From 02-FULL-45-11b sp041663485 (GTDB taxonomy: Bacteria; Patescibacteriota; Patescibacteriia; Buchananbacterales; UBA6539), in NCBI GenBank assembly GCA_041663485.1, contig JBAYMO010000031.1, positions 1-11,651 of the forward strand: a stretch of 11,651 nt of DNA. The letters are read 5' to 3'. The translations under genes and the position numbers were made by a program. A model generated the notes under the pieces. It did no database searches and was not told where the DNA came from. It saw nothing but the letters and a program-made list of their open reading frames with translations. Within the stretch, counting starts at the first letter, position 1, and each line of letters begins with the position of its first letter. Positions 1-5,135 of the stretch are shown in pieces.

Positions 1-529
1 CCAGGGTACATACATTGCCCCATTCATATGTGTCGAGAAACCAACCCTTATTCCAGCCGGTGTATAACACGGCTGGGTTATGGTGTAAGTCGCAAAACGG
101 GTCGACCGCAACTATGACGTCATCGTACGGCAATTCAACGCCGTCAATAACAAGTTGAAGTGCGACCCAGTATGGGCAAGGCCTCAAGCCGAGCCTATGG
201 GCTGCGGCATAGGTTTCAAACAGCGCGCAATTGTCGCCATTCAGGCCAAGGTCAGCATTACTGACCAGAGCTACCTGACATTCTTCTTGCTGGGAACCGG
301 AATAACTGCGCTCAGACAGAAAGCTTTCTGCTGACTCAGTTATCCGGAAGTCCCGGGCTTTCAATTTTTCAATTACCTCATCGTATGAGGTAATTGAAAG
401 CCTCACGTTTGCATACTTCGCCGTATTGGGAGTTTGAGTCGGCGTGGGTGACACCAGTAACGCCAACATGACAATGACACAACTGATGGCGAATGCCACC
501 TTAACCCAAAAGAAGTTAATCTTGGCCAT
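1..529 (-). CDS. Membrane-anchored orphan protein, C-terminus cut by window edge
   Basis: Reading the minus strand from ATG at 529 gives 176 codons without a stop, running off the left edge. A strong SD (AAAGGAGG) sits a few bases upstream, which fixes the start. Residues about 7-27 (FWVKVAFAISCVIVMLALLV) form one hydrophobic segment, either a signal anchor or an uncleaved signal peptide. A Pro/Thr-rich linker follows, then a soluble domain that would lie outside the membrane. The domain includes an LGLRPCP motif, then VAVDPF and a Gly/Trp-rich stretch. From memory this resembles a paralogous family of small Patescibacteria orphans with an LGL-x-CP core, but I cannot verify that and no function is known. 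The gene is divergent from the TrmB-like regulator, has its own promoter and a structured leader, and holds several inverted repeats inside the reading frame. Confidence 0.75.
   Translation of the reverse strand, partial: MAKINFFWVKVAFAISCVIVMLALLVSPTPTQTPNTAKYANVRLSITSYDEVIEKLKARDFRITESAESFLSERSYSGSQQEECQVALVSNADLGLNGDNCALFETYAAAHRLGLRPCPYWVALQLVIDGVELPYDDVIVAVDPFCDLHHNPAVLYTGWNKGWFLDTYEWGNVCTL
250..399. repeat. Cluster of inverted repeats inside the 1-529 gene
   Basis: There are three closely spaced inverted repeats. Positions 367-381 and 385-399 (TTTCAATTACCTCAT) are perfect 15-bp arms with a 3-nt spacer. Positions 297-347 form a near-palindrome of about 51 bp, with arms matching through CCGG, ATAACTG, TCAG and CAGAAAG blocks separated by single-base bulges and centred on AAGCTT. 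Positions 250-255 and 261-266 (GGTCAG/CTGACC) are 6-bp arms. A fourth, weaker pair lies at 53-59 and 70-76 (CCAGCCG/CGGCTGG). All fall in an open reading frame, so the mRNA or single-stranded DNA should be strongly folded. Function unknown. Confidence 0.8.
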
Positions 530-553
530 GTCTGGCCTCCTTTCAAATTCTGA

Positions 554-661
554 CTTACTTCTTGTTTCGGCACCATGCCAAAACCCCAAGTAAGCCATTC
601 CCAAATGTCCAGGTACGACTAATAGCTCATAACCAACCCAATCCCTTCTCTGTGGTTGGTT
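554..661 (-). promoter_or_regulatory. Structured 5' leader of the 1-529 gene (two hairpins)
   Basis: The predicted leader runs from about 703 down to 530, roughly 170 nt. It holds two hairpins. The first, 554-594, has CTTACTT pairing with AAGTAAG, a 3x3 internal loop, GTTT with AAAC, and GGCA with TGCC around a 3-nt loop. The second, 631-638 with 654-661, is AACCAACC/GGTTGGTT with a 15-nt loop. The SD follows at about 533-541. This may be a regulatory leader, but I recognise no known riboswitch. Read on the plus strand the second hairpin is followed by a T-rich run, so it could instead be a weak terminator. Confidence 0.45.
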
Positions 662-709
662 TTATTGAATTGTAAGGTTCAGTTGCTAAGCCCTATTGCT
701 TAACATATA

Positions 710-738
710 TGTATATCATAATTTTATTATTTTGTCAA
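710..738 (-). promoter_or_regulatory. Promoter for the 1-529 gene
   Basis: On the minus strand a perfect -35 TTGACA (738-733) is followed after exactly 17 bp by TATACA (715-710), matching the sigma-70 consensus well. Transcription would start near 703. The -10 region overlaps an 8-bp palindrome CATATATG at 704-711, which could be part of a regulator site. Confidence 0.6.
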
Positions 739-757
739 CATATATAACATAATTTGT

Positions 758-773
758 CATAATAATTATTATG
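758..773. promoter_or_regulatory. Perfect 16-bp palindrome, candidate operator
   Basis: CATAATAATTATTATG is a perfect palindrome midway between the -35 boxes of two divergent promoters (738 on minus, 786 on plus). A site there next to the gene of a winged-helix regulator would suit autoregulation and control of the divergent gene by the TrmB-like protein. The surroundings are extremely AT-rich, so chance palindromes are more likely than usual; the regulatory role is inference. Confidence 0.4.
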
Positions 774-785
774 TTTTTAATAATA

Positions 786-814
786 TTGCAATTTTAGATA
801 ATATATGATACAAT
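786..814 (+). promoter_or_regulatory. Promoter for the TrmB-like regulator
   Basis: TTGCAA (786-791), a 17-bp spacer and TACAAT (809-814) form a good sigma-70-type promoter. The start site would be near 821, leaving a leader of about 27 nt with no SD before the ATG at 848. Confidence 0.6.
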
Positions 815-847
815 AATGTTGTCAGAAATTATAACAATATATAAAAT

Positions 848-1597
848 ATGGCAGATGATATCAAAAACATCCTCCAAGGGATTGGATTAACCAAGGAACA
901 AGTTGAAATTTATTTGGCTGGCTTAGAGTTAGGCGAGACGTCTGTTCAAAATTTAGCCAAAAAAGCCAACATTAAAAGGCCAACAACCTATTTAATATTG
1001 GACGAACTGAAAGAAAAAGGCTTATTTTCTTATGTTTTGCGAGGTAAAAAGAGATATTTTTTAGCAGAAAATCCTGACAAATTGTTTGCCAGTGTTAAAC
1101 AAAAAGAGATACAACTGAAGCAAATTATGCCTGAGTTGAAGTCTCTATTTAATATTGATACTGAAAAGCCCAAGATTAGATATTATGAAGGTATAAATGG
1201 CGCCCTGTCTGTTTATGATGATATCTTGGCCTCAATTCCCAACCATAGCGAGATACTTTCATATACCGGAATTGCCGGACTATATAAAGATTTTCCGAAA
1301 GATTTTGCCAAGGACTTTTTTAATCGTCGGGTTCAGCGACAAATCAGCACCAGAATTATTGCCATTGATAGCGAAGAAAGCCGCGAATGGCAAAAACACG
1401 CCCCATTTGAGATGAGAGATATTATTCTTGTGCCAGAAAATCAGGTGTTATTTTTTGGCGATACGGAAATTTATGGCAATAAAGTCGCTTTGATTTCTTA
1501 TAAAGAGAATTTTATGGCCGTGGTCATTGAAAGCAAGGAAATCGCCACTATGCAAAGATTTATTTTTGAATTGGCCTGGAAAAAATTGAAGGAGTAA
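848..1597 (+). CDS. TrmB-like winged helix-turn-helix transcriptional regulator
   Basis: A 249-residue protein with the two-part layout of the TrmB family. Residues about 10-75 form an N-terminal winged helix-turn-helix (GLTKEQVEIYLAGLELGE, then NLAKKANIKRPTTYLILDEL as the helix-turn-helix core, then a wing ending KRYFLAENP). Residues about 85-105 are a helical linker likely to dimerise. The rest, from KPKIRYYEGINGALSVYDDI onward, resembles the phospholipase D-like effector domain of TrmB proteins. TrmB proteins of archaea sense sugars, but in Patescibacteria the ligand is unknown and I do not assign one. The ATG at 848 is the first in frame and has no SD. The divergent partner is the 1-529 gene, and the shared control region has a palindrome that could be its operator. 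Confidence 0.85.
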   Translation: MADDIKNILQGIGLTKEQVEIYLAGLELGETSVQNLAKKANIKRPTTYLILDELKEKGLFSYVLRGKKRYFLAENPDKLFASVKQKEIQLKQIMPELKSLFNIDTEKPKIRYYEGINGALSVYDDILASIPNHSEILSYTGIAGLYKDFPKDFAKDFFNRRVQRQISTRIIAIDSEESREWQKHAPFEMRDIILVPENQVLFFGDTEIYGNKVALISYKENFMAVVIESKEIATMQRFIFELAWKKLKE

Positions 1598-1618
1598 AAT
1601 ATAGTTTTTCTATTTTTT
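1596..1618 (+). terminator. Weak all-AT terminator after the TrmB-like gene
   Basis: Starting on the stop codon, AAAATATAG (1596-1604) pairs with CTATTTTTT (1610-1618) with one mismatch around a TTTTT loop. The stem has almost no GC, so termination may be inefficient. Confidence 0.3.
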
Positions 1619-1623
1619 CATTC

Positions 1624-1653
1624 TTGACAGTTTGATTAAAATTATAATATTAT
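1624..1653 (+). promoter_or_regulatory. Promoter of the 1660-1889 structured RNA
   Basis: A perfect -35 TTGACA (1624-1629) is followed after 18 bp by TATTAT (1648-1653). A TATAAT also occurs at 1643-1648 but with only a 13-bp spacer. Start near 1660. Confidence 0.55.
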
Positions 1654-1659
1654 CTCAGT

Positions 1660-1889
1660 GCTATCTCCATTACGAATAAAGGTAGTGCGGATGGCGCTAT
1701 ATCATCTGTCCGCTTGGACAGCGTCCGCTACTTCGGTTCGGGCGATCAAAAAAATCGGGAGCCGGTAACCCCTCTGACGGAAAAACCGACAGGGCAGGCC
1801 GGGGGAGAGAGGTCAAAAGATAAATTCTTTGGCCACTTGACCCCGGCTCTCTTATCAAAAAATATGCTCACCGTATTGGGAGCATTTTT
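1660..1889 (+). ncRNA. Candidate structured noncoding RNA of unknown family
   Basis: About 230 nt between a promoter and an intrinsic terminator, clearly more GC-rich than its flanks. Stems visible by eye: CTGTCC/GGACAG with a GCTT loop (1706-1721); CGGTTC/GAGCCG enclosing CGAT/ATCG with an A-rich loop (1734-1764); CCC..TG.CGG pairing with CCG.CA.GGG around AAAAA (1770-1794); and a two-tier stem, GCCGGGG (1798-1804) with CCCCGGC (1841-1847), enclosing GGTCAAAAG (1811-1819) with CTTTGGCC (1827-1834). The last can refold, since GAGAG (1805-1809) can pair with CTCTC (1847-1851) and GGTCAA with TTGACC (1837-1842). I see no signature of RNase P RNA, SRP RNA, tmRNA or common riboswitches. A 63-codon TTG-start frame crosses it but runs through the terminator, so coding is unlikely. 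It could be a small RNA, a 6S-like RNA or an attenuated leader. Confidence 0.5.
1864..1889 (+). terminator. Intrinsic terminator of the structured RNA
   Basis: ATGCTC (1864-1869) pairs with GAGCAT (1880-1885) around a 10-nt loop, followed directly by TTTTT. A run of six A's just before the stem means it could also stop minus-strand transcripts. Confidence 0.7.
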
Positions 1890-1914
1890 ATGTTTAGTTC
1901 TTTAATATCTTATC

Positions 1915-1943
1915 TTGACATTGTCTTGATTCAGGAGTAAACC
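1915..1943 (+). promoter_or_regulatory. Possible promoter for the small-protein cassette
   Basis: A perfect TTGACA at 1915-1920 lies 17 bp before TAAACC (1938-1943), a poor -10 match. It is the best candidate between the upstream terminator and the first small gene at 2002. If it is not used, the cassette would depend on readthrough of the 1864-1889 terminator. Confidence 0.3.
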
Positions 1944-2001
1944 AAAATTAGTTGTCTGGTCAATAGTGGTTTGGTGTCTTTAACGAACAGGAGATGAAAT
2001 T

Positions 2002-2202
2002 ATGGATCCATTGATGCCGACTGCAGGAATAATTTTGTTGATGGCGGCGTTGGTTTTTTTGTTTACCATCAGCCCGGAAGAAAAACCCGTGTCGCGTGTT
2101 TCGCCGCCGACTGGCAATCGTTTGCCACCCAAGACTCGTCTTGACTCAACCTCAATCATACCTTTAGGCGAGGTTGATTTTGACGGGGGCGAGGAAATTT
2201 AA
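2002..2202 (+). CDS. Small single-pass membrane protein (66 aa), unknown function
   Basis: ATG at 2002 is preceded by a good SD (AGGAG, 1989-1993, 8-nt spacing). After a short N-terminus, residues about 8-24 (AGIILLMAALVFLFTIS) form one transmembrane helix. The rest is a polar, Pro-rich tail of about 40 residues with an acidic end (DFDGGEEI). I recognise no family. It resembles the next gene in plan: start MD, one N-terminal helix, polar tail. Together they look like paired micro-membrane proteins of one transcript. Possible roles include a membrane-associated regulator, a complex subunit or a toxin-like peptide; nothing in the sequence decides. The clean SD and standalone open frame make it a probable gene. 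Confidence 0.65.
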   Translation: MDPLMPTAGIILLMAALVFLFTISPEEKPVSRVSPPTGNRLPPKTRLDSTSIIPLGEVDFDGGEEI

Positions 2203-2275
2203 TGCCGTGGTGGCGCTTCGGGTGATGTTTGCACCTGGAAGTAGAAGCTAAACTCTAGGCAAGGAGATCTTTAAC

Positions 2276-2455
2276 ATGGATCTTGTTTTGGCTTTTGTGG
2301 GAGCGGTAATATTTTCTCTGTTGGTTGTTGGCATTAAGTTTGAAGGTCGTAGCCTTAAACCAGACTCTGAGGAAGCTGAAGAAGATGGTCTGCCGGCCGA
2401 TATGCGGGCTTACCAATCTTATGGTGACCAAAGCAACAAGGGCTACCGGGAATGA
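2276..2455 (+). CDS. Small single-pass membrane protein (59 aa), unknown function
   Basis: ATG at 2276 has a strong SD (AAGGAG, 2261-2266, 9-nt spacing). Residues 3-20 (LVLAFVGAVIFSLLVVGI) are a clear transmembrane helix; the remaining 39 residues are polar and first acidic (DSEEAEEDG), then Tyr/Gln-rich. The basic KFEGR right after the helix suggests that the tail faces the cytoplasm. The gene follows the 66-aa membrane protein by 73 bp and its 3' end overlaps a possible third gene in another frame. No family recognised. Confidence 0.65.
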   Translation: MDLVLAFVGAVIFSLLVVGIKFEGRSLKPDSEEAEEDGLPADMRAYQSYGDQSNKGYRE

Positions 2456-2648
2456 ATGCCTGCTGGAGTTGCTTGACCTGGAGCTGACAAAGCGACGCCA
2501 TTTGGCTTGCCATTATTGCTACTTTCACTACGCCTGGCGTATTCTTTTGTCCGCTTCGGCTTTGGTTTCAGCTTATCCGGTTTGTCCAGTATGTTCTTGG
2601 GCAGAAAATGGTACTTTAGGTTTGTGCCTGGATATTTGTGCGCTGTAA
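2421..2648 (+). CDS. Possible Cys-rich small protein (75 aa)
   Basis: An open frame from ATG 2421 (or GTG 2424) overlaps the 3' end of the 59-aa gene by 35 bp and ends in TAA at 2646-2648, shortly before the cassette terminator. It contains CHYC and CPVC pairs plus further cysteines near the C-terminus and a moderately hydrophobic stretch around YAWRILLSASALVSAY. Two CxxC pairs could bind a metal such as zinc or be redox-active, but this is speculative. There is no SD, so translation would rely on coupling to the gene before. Codon use resembles the neighbours. A 77-codon frame on the opposite strand is also open, so coding status is uncertain; the stretch may just be a 3' untranslated region. 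Confidence 0.35.
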   Translation: MVTKATRATGNECLLELLDLELTKRRHLACHYCYFHYAWRILLSASALVSAYPVCPVCSWAENGTLGLCLDICAL

Positions 2649-2656
2649 CGCACAAA
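2635..2656 (+). repeat. Perfect 8-bp inverted repeat across the end of the cassette
   Basis: TTTGTGCG (2635-2642) and CGCACAAA (2649-2656) flank a 6-nt loop that contains the TAA stop of the possible third small gene. There is no T-run, so it is not a terminator; it could protect the 3' end of the mRNA. Confidence 0.55.
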
Positions 2657-2673
2657 CAGGCCAATTTATTAAG

Positions 2674-2702
2674 CATCTAGTCTTTATGAGTAGATGTTTT
2701 TT
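2674..2702 (+). terminator. Intrinsic terminator of the small-protein cassette
   Basis: CATCTAGTC (2674-2682) pairs with GAGTAGATG (2688-2696) with one G-G mismatch and a TTTAT loop, followed by six T's. It closes the plus-strand unit that converges on the reverse transcriptase gene. Confidence 0.75.
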
Positions 2703-2770
2703 ATTTAAAAACTTTATTATCAGAGTCAAAATTTTTGTGGCCTTAGGTTTTTATAGTCGAATGATTTTAT

Positions 2771-2795
2771 AAAAAAAGAGAGTGATTTCTCACTC
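2771..2795 (-). terminator. Intrinsic terminator of the reverse transcriptase unit
   Basis: On the minus strand GAGTGA (2795-2790) pairs with TCACTC (2785-2780) around a GAAA tetraloop, followed after two bases by seven T's. The TGA stop of the reverse transcriptase lies in the 5' arm, so the gene has essentially no 3' untranslated region. Confidence 0.8.
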
Positions 2796-4076
2796 CCAAC
2801 TGTTGCGTGGGAAATGCCTGCTGAACAATTTCATCCCCCATTCAGTCAAGCCTTCTATTTTGGCCTGATTTCCCTCAAGTGTAACTAACACTGCCTGGAC
2901 TGAAACTAATGTGGCCGGTGAGACCTGATTTTTTTCAGGTTCCCTTTCTTCCTCTTCCTGGTTTTTTGTTCGTAAAGCATCAAAGGCGGCCTTAAATCTG
3001 GCCAAAGGTTTTTCCACTAAAGGATGGGTTTTATTTTGGCCTCGATACACGTCACCTATCCAGGCTGCATAGCCTAACGCTTGATTCAGGGAAAAGCCAT
3101 TCAACTTCGGATCAGGTATCTGTCCGGCTTCCAATAAGACAGAAGCCATCCATAGAATCTGCCTAATCTGATTGAGTCGGTTCTGACTGATGCTGACTCG
3201 GCCAATACCATGCTCGTCTTCACTTAGGGTAACGCCAGTGATTGTATGAGCACCATGTCGCCGGTAGTTGAGGTGAATCTTTTGTGGATTAACCACAAAT
3301 GCCTTCGGCTGTTCCAGTGCGGCAATCACTTTTTTTGTCCAACGCTGACTAACTTGCCAATCGGTGGAAATGGTTATGTCATCGGCATAAAGCGTTACTC
3401 GCGCTTTGTGCCTAAGACAAAGATTGACCAATCGATTCATCAGTCCGGTATGACACAAAGTCAGGTTGAGCAGATATGGGGACGAGGGTACACCTTGCGG
3501 GAGCCGACCGTCGGTAGTGGTCAGGGCAACCAGCAAATCAATCAGATCATTTTTGTACATACAATCGGCAAGCTGGCGGCAGTGATCCCGAAGACCTATC
3601 TGATATTTATTTCTTGGCCGGCAGTTGTCAATGGTGTGGCTTTCAAAAAGATCATCAAAGACGCTTCTGACCAATGTGCTTGTAACTGACGGGAAGGCAT
3701 CTTTAATGTCCAGCCTTAATACGTATTGGGGCACTTTCAGATTCAATGGCCGAAATTCTTTGCCATTTTTGCCATCGTCGCCGCTTTGGCGGCATAAACG
3801 AAGATGACGTTGCGCATTTTGAATCGGCGAGCGACCCGGTTGAAAACCGAACATGTAACGATGGGTTGGCCAAAGATACAACATCTCCAGAATAGCCTGC
3901 TGCACCATCTTCAAAGTCTCAGTGGGAATATGAATTATTCTCGTACCCCCACTGCGTTTTGGAACCCTGATTATTCTGTAGCCCGAGGTTTCTGCAAGCG
4001 CAGACTCGAGCAACATTCGATCTAGTCCCGTCAGCAGGGCTAGTGCTCTGAGAGCCTGATTGCTTGCTTGGTACAT
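2790..4076 (-). CDS. Retron-type reverse transcriptase
   Basis: A 428-residue RNA-directed DNA polymerase. Visible motifs in order: RVPKRSGGTRIIHIP (37-51, RT1); GFQPGRSPIQNAQRH (77-91), whose NAxxH (87-91) is a retron hallmark; LDIKDAFPSV (122-131) with catalytic D123; RLPQGVPSSP (191-200, RT4); LYADDITIS (229-237) with the catalytic YADD (230-233); NPQKIHL (263-269); and ITGVTL (279-284), matching the retron VTG motif. In retrons the enzyme copies part of its own upstream RNA into msDNA, and such systems act in anti-phage defence. The QGxxxSP form argues against a diversity-generating-retroelement RT, and no intron maturase domain is seen. ATG 4076 is chosen for its SD (AAAGGA) about 6 bases upstream; an in-frame TTG at 4109 lacks one. 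At 428 residues it exceeds the usual 300-350, with a charged linker (QEEEEREPEK, about 373-382) and an unrecognised C-terminal segment. It has its own promoter, structured leader and terminator. Confidence 0.9.
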   Translation of the reverse strand: MYQASNQALRALALLTGLDRMLLESALAETSGYRIIRVPKRSGGTRIIHIPTETLKMVQQAILEMLYLWPTHRYMFGFQPGRSPIQNAQRHLRLCRQSGDDGKNGKEFRPLNLKVPQYVLRLDIKDAFPSVTSTLVRSVFDDLFESHTIDNCRPRNKYQIGLRDHCRQLADCMYKNDLIDLLVALTTTDGRLPQGVPSSPYLLNLTLCHTGLMNRLVNLCLRHKARVTLYADDITISTDWQVSQRWTKKVIAALEQPKAFVVNPQKIHLNYRRHGAHTITGVTLSEDEHGIGRVSISQNRLNQIRQILWMASVLLEAGQIPDPKLNGFSLNQALGYAAWIGDVYRGQNKTHPLVEKPLARFKAAFDALRTKNQEEEEREPEKNQVSPATLVSVQAVLVTLEGNQAKIEGLTEWGMKLFSRHFPRNSWE

Positions 4077-4160
4077 TTCCTTTCCTTTCGCGGTTTTGGT
4101 TGGATTCAAAGATAAAAAGAGCGGAAAGAGGGAAGAAGAGCCGGTTTGGTTTCATTCCCT

Positions 4161-4409
4161 CTTCCCAGTGGGCACGTAACACGTCGGGAAGCTCTTGCGA
4201 ACGACGTTGGCACAAAGACCATAGTGCCAAGAGTCGAGACCGCCGAGAGCATGAAGTGTCGGTGCAATACGCGGCGTTTTCACCGCCCGCCGACATTCTA
4301 ATTACACAACAGCCATCTGACTTCAGATGACCGGTCAGAATCAGGCATGGGCCCCAGCAGCTTTTAGGCTGCTTTGTTCATAGAACAGGATTCTGACTAC
4401 TCTGCCCAC
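4161..4409 (-). ncRNA. Candidate retron msr-msd RNA
   Basis: The predicted transcript begins near 4409 with GTGGGCA (4409-4403), which is perfectly complementary to TGCCCAC (4174-4168), the position expected for the a1/a2 repeats of a retron RNA just upstream of its RT. Between them are several stems: GTCAGAATC (4397-4389) with GATTCTGAC (4342-4334), enclosing TGTTC/GAACA (4387-4375) and AGCAGC/GCTGCT (4373-4356); CATCTG/CAGATG (4329-4314); TGTCGG/CCGACA (4295-4257) with an inner GGCG/CGCC; and TTGGCAC/GTGCCAA (4230-4207). A competing stem, CTTCCC/GGGAAG (4191-4161), would enclose a2. The a1/a2 pairing is only 7 bp and I cannot identify the branching G, so the msr and msd borders are not assigned. 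A 125-codon frame from ATG 4296 crosses this region into the RT gene but has no SD and looks fortuitous. Confidence 0.6.
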
Positions 4410-4415
4410 GAGCCC

Positions 4416-4444
4416 AGATTAACAATATTATTTTTTTAAGTCAA
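4416..4444 (-). promoter_or_regulatory. Promoter of the retron-like unit
   Basis: On the minus strand TTGACT (4444-4439), a 17-bp spacer and TAATCT (4421-4416). The predicted start is within a base or two of the a1-like repeat, as expected for a retron RNA whose 5' end is a1. Confidence 0.6.
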
Positions 4445-4456
4445 TCTGGTGGCAAT

Positions 4457-4484
4457 AAAAAACCAGGCCTAAAGCCTGGTTTTT
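4457..4484 (-). terminator. Bidirectional intrinsic terminator
   Basis: AACCAGGC (4461-4468) pairs with GCCTGGTT (4474-4481) around a 5-nt loop, flanked by A's on one side and T's on the other, so it works on either strand. On minus it ends the smc/orphan transcript and insulates it from the retron-like unit, whose promoter begins 13 bp further on. Confidence 0.8.
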
Positions 4485-4505
4485 AATATTAGCTTGCTTG
4501 TTCTG

Positions 4506-4528
4506 TTAATTATTGTCTGACCATCTTT
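4506..4528. repeat. 23-bp direct repeat, copy B (beyond the orphan gene)
   Basis: An exact 23-bp copy of 5136-5158, beginning TTAATTATTGTC and ending CATCTTT on the plus strand. Read on minus it spells the last smc codons (K-M-V-R-Q-stop) out of context. The bases on both sides differ from copy A, so the repeat is exactly 23 bp. Period 630 bp. Confidence 0.9.
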
Positions 4529-4602
4529 ATATACAAAGATTTGGCCTTACGACTGGACATTTATTCTGGTTTATCGTGCTAAAATTTTGGTAAACCTTAA
4601 GA

Positions 4603-5121
4603 CTATTTAATATTTAAACCCTCAAGATGTTTTTTTGAAGCGGCTATTTCTTCTCGTGTCATCAAACCTGGTAATTTTTCAGGTTTATCCTCTGATTCAA
4701 ATTCCCCAAGCCCATCAATCACAAGTTTTAATTCCTGAAACATTCTTTGAAGTCCTTCTTTGGTTGGTGAATAATCTGTGGCAAAAGCCGGGCTGGCAGC
4801 CATTTCTTTTTCAACTTCCGGTAGTCGATTTCTCACGGCGACTAAATCATCTTTGAATTTGGCTACTTCTGCTGGATCTAAATCACTTAGTCTTACCATC
4901 TCTGGATCTTCGTTTAGAAAACCTTCAACAAAACGTTGAGAATGAAGGATTGAACCACTGCTACGGTTGAATTCACCTGAAACCTGACGCAAATCTTTAA
5001 AGGTGGAAAAATTATTTCCTTCAAGGTAAACGCGTAATTGGCTGACTTCTTCAAAGATTTTTCTGGTTTGTTCTTTACATGCCTCCTGGGCGATTGCCCT
5101 TTCTTTTCCTTCTCGTTGCAT
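4603..5121 (-). CDS. Small helical orphan protein (172 aa) in a repeat-flanked insertion
   Basis: A 172-residue protein with no membrane segment or signal peptide, highly charged and apparently mostly alpha-helical. Examples are the N-terminal KERAIAQEACKEQTRKIFEE and the C-terminal TREEIAASKKHLEGLNIK. A central part contains LSDLDPAEVAKFKDDLVAVR. I recognise no family. It starts at ATG 5121, 18 bp after the smc stop, with no SD, so it is probably co-transcribed with smc and translated by coupling or leaderless-style initiation. It is the only gene between the two copies of a 23-bp repeat, one of which is the smc 3' end, so it appears to have been inserted between smc and the terminator at 4457-4484. 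A gene with real codon structure is likely; its role is unknown. Confidence 0.65.
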   Translation of the reverse strand: MQREGKERAIAQEACKEQTRKIFEEVSQLRVYLEGNNFSTFKDLRQVSGEFNRSSGSILHSQRFVEGFLNEDPEMVRLSDLDPAEVAKFKDDLVAVRNRLPEVEKEMAASPAFATDYSPTKEGLQRMFQELKLVIDGLGEFESEDKPEKLPGLMTREEIAASKKHLEGLNIK

Positions 5122-5135
5122 ATTGATGAAATTAA

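Noticed and set aside
421..1882. Twelve-base match CCGTATTGGGAG at 421-432 and 1871-1882
   Set aside because: Single short match, once in a gene and once in a terminator loop; no extension on either side, so probably chance.
1714..1905. 63-codon frame across the structured RNA
   Set aside because: TTG start without an SD, and the frame runs through the intrinsic terminator at 1864-1889.
2443..2676. 77-codon minus-strand frame opposite the small-protein cassette
   Set aside because: No promoter or SD, and it begins inside the plus-strand terminator region.
3246..4025. Open frames on the plus strand opposite the reverse transcriptase
   Set aside because: They are antisense to a gene with clear catalytic motifs, have no SD and look like no known protein.
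2790..4109. Diversity-generating retroelement or group II intron RT
   Set aside because: The RT4 motif is QGxxxSP rather than the DGR-type form, no template/variable repeat pair was seen, and there is no maturase or HNH domain. NAxxH and ITG favour a retron.
3919..4296. 125-codon minus-strand frame through the retron leader into the RT gene
   Set aside because: No SD, overlaps the RT in another frame, and lies in a region explained better by nested RNA stems. A short peptide is not fully excluded.
4064..4330. 88-codon plus-strand frame over the retron leader
   Set aside because: Antisense to the RT start and the structured leader; low-complexity basic composition without start signals.
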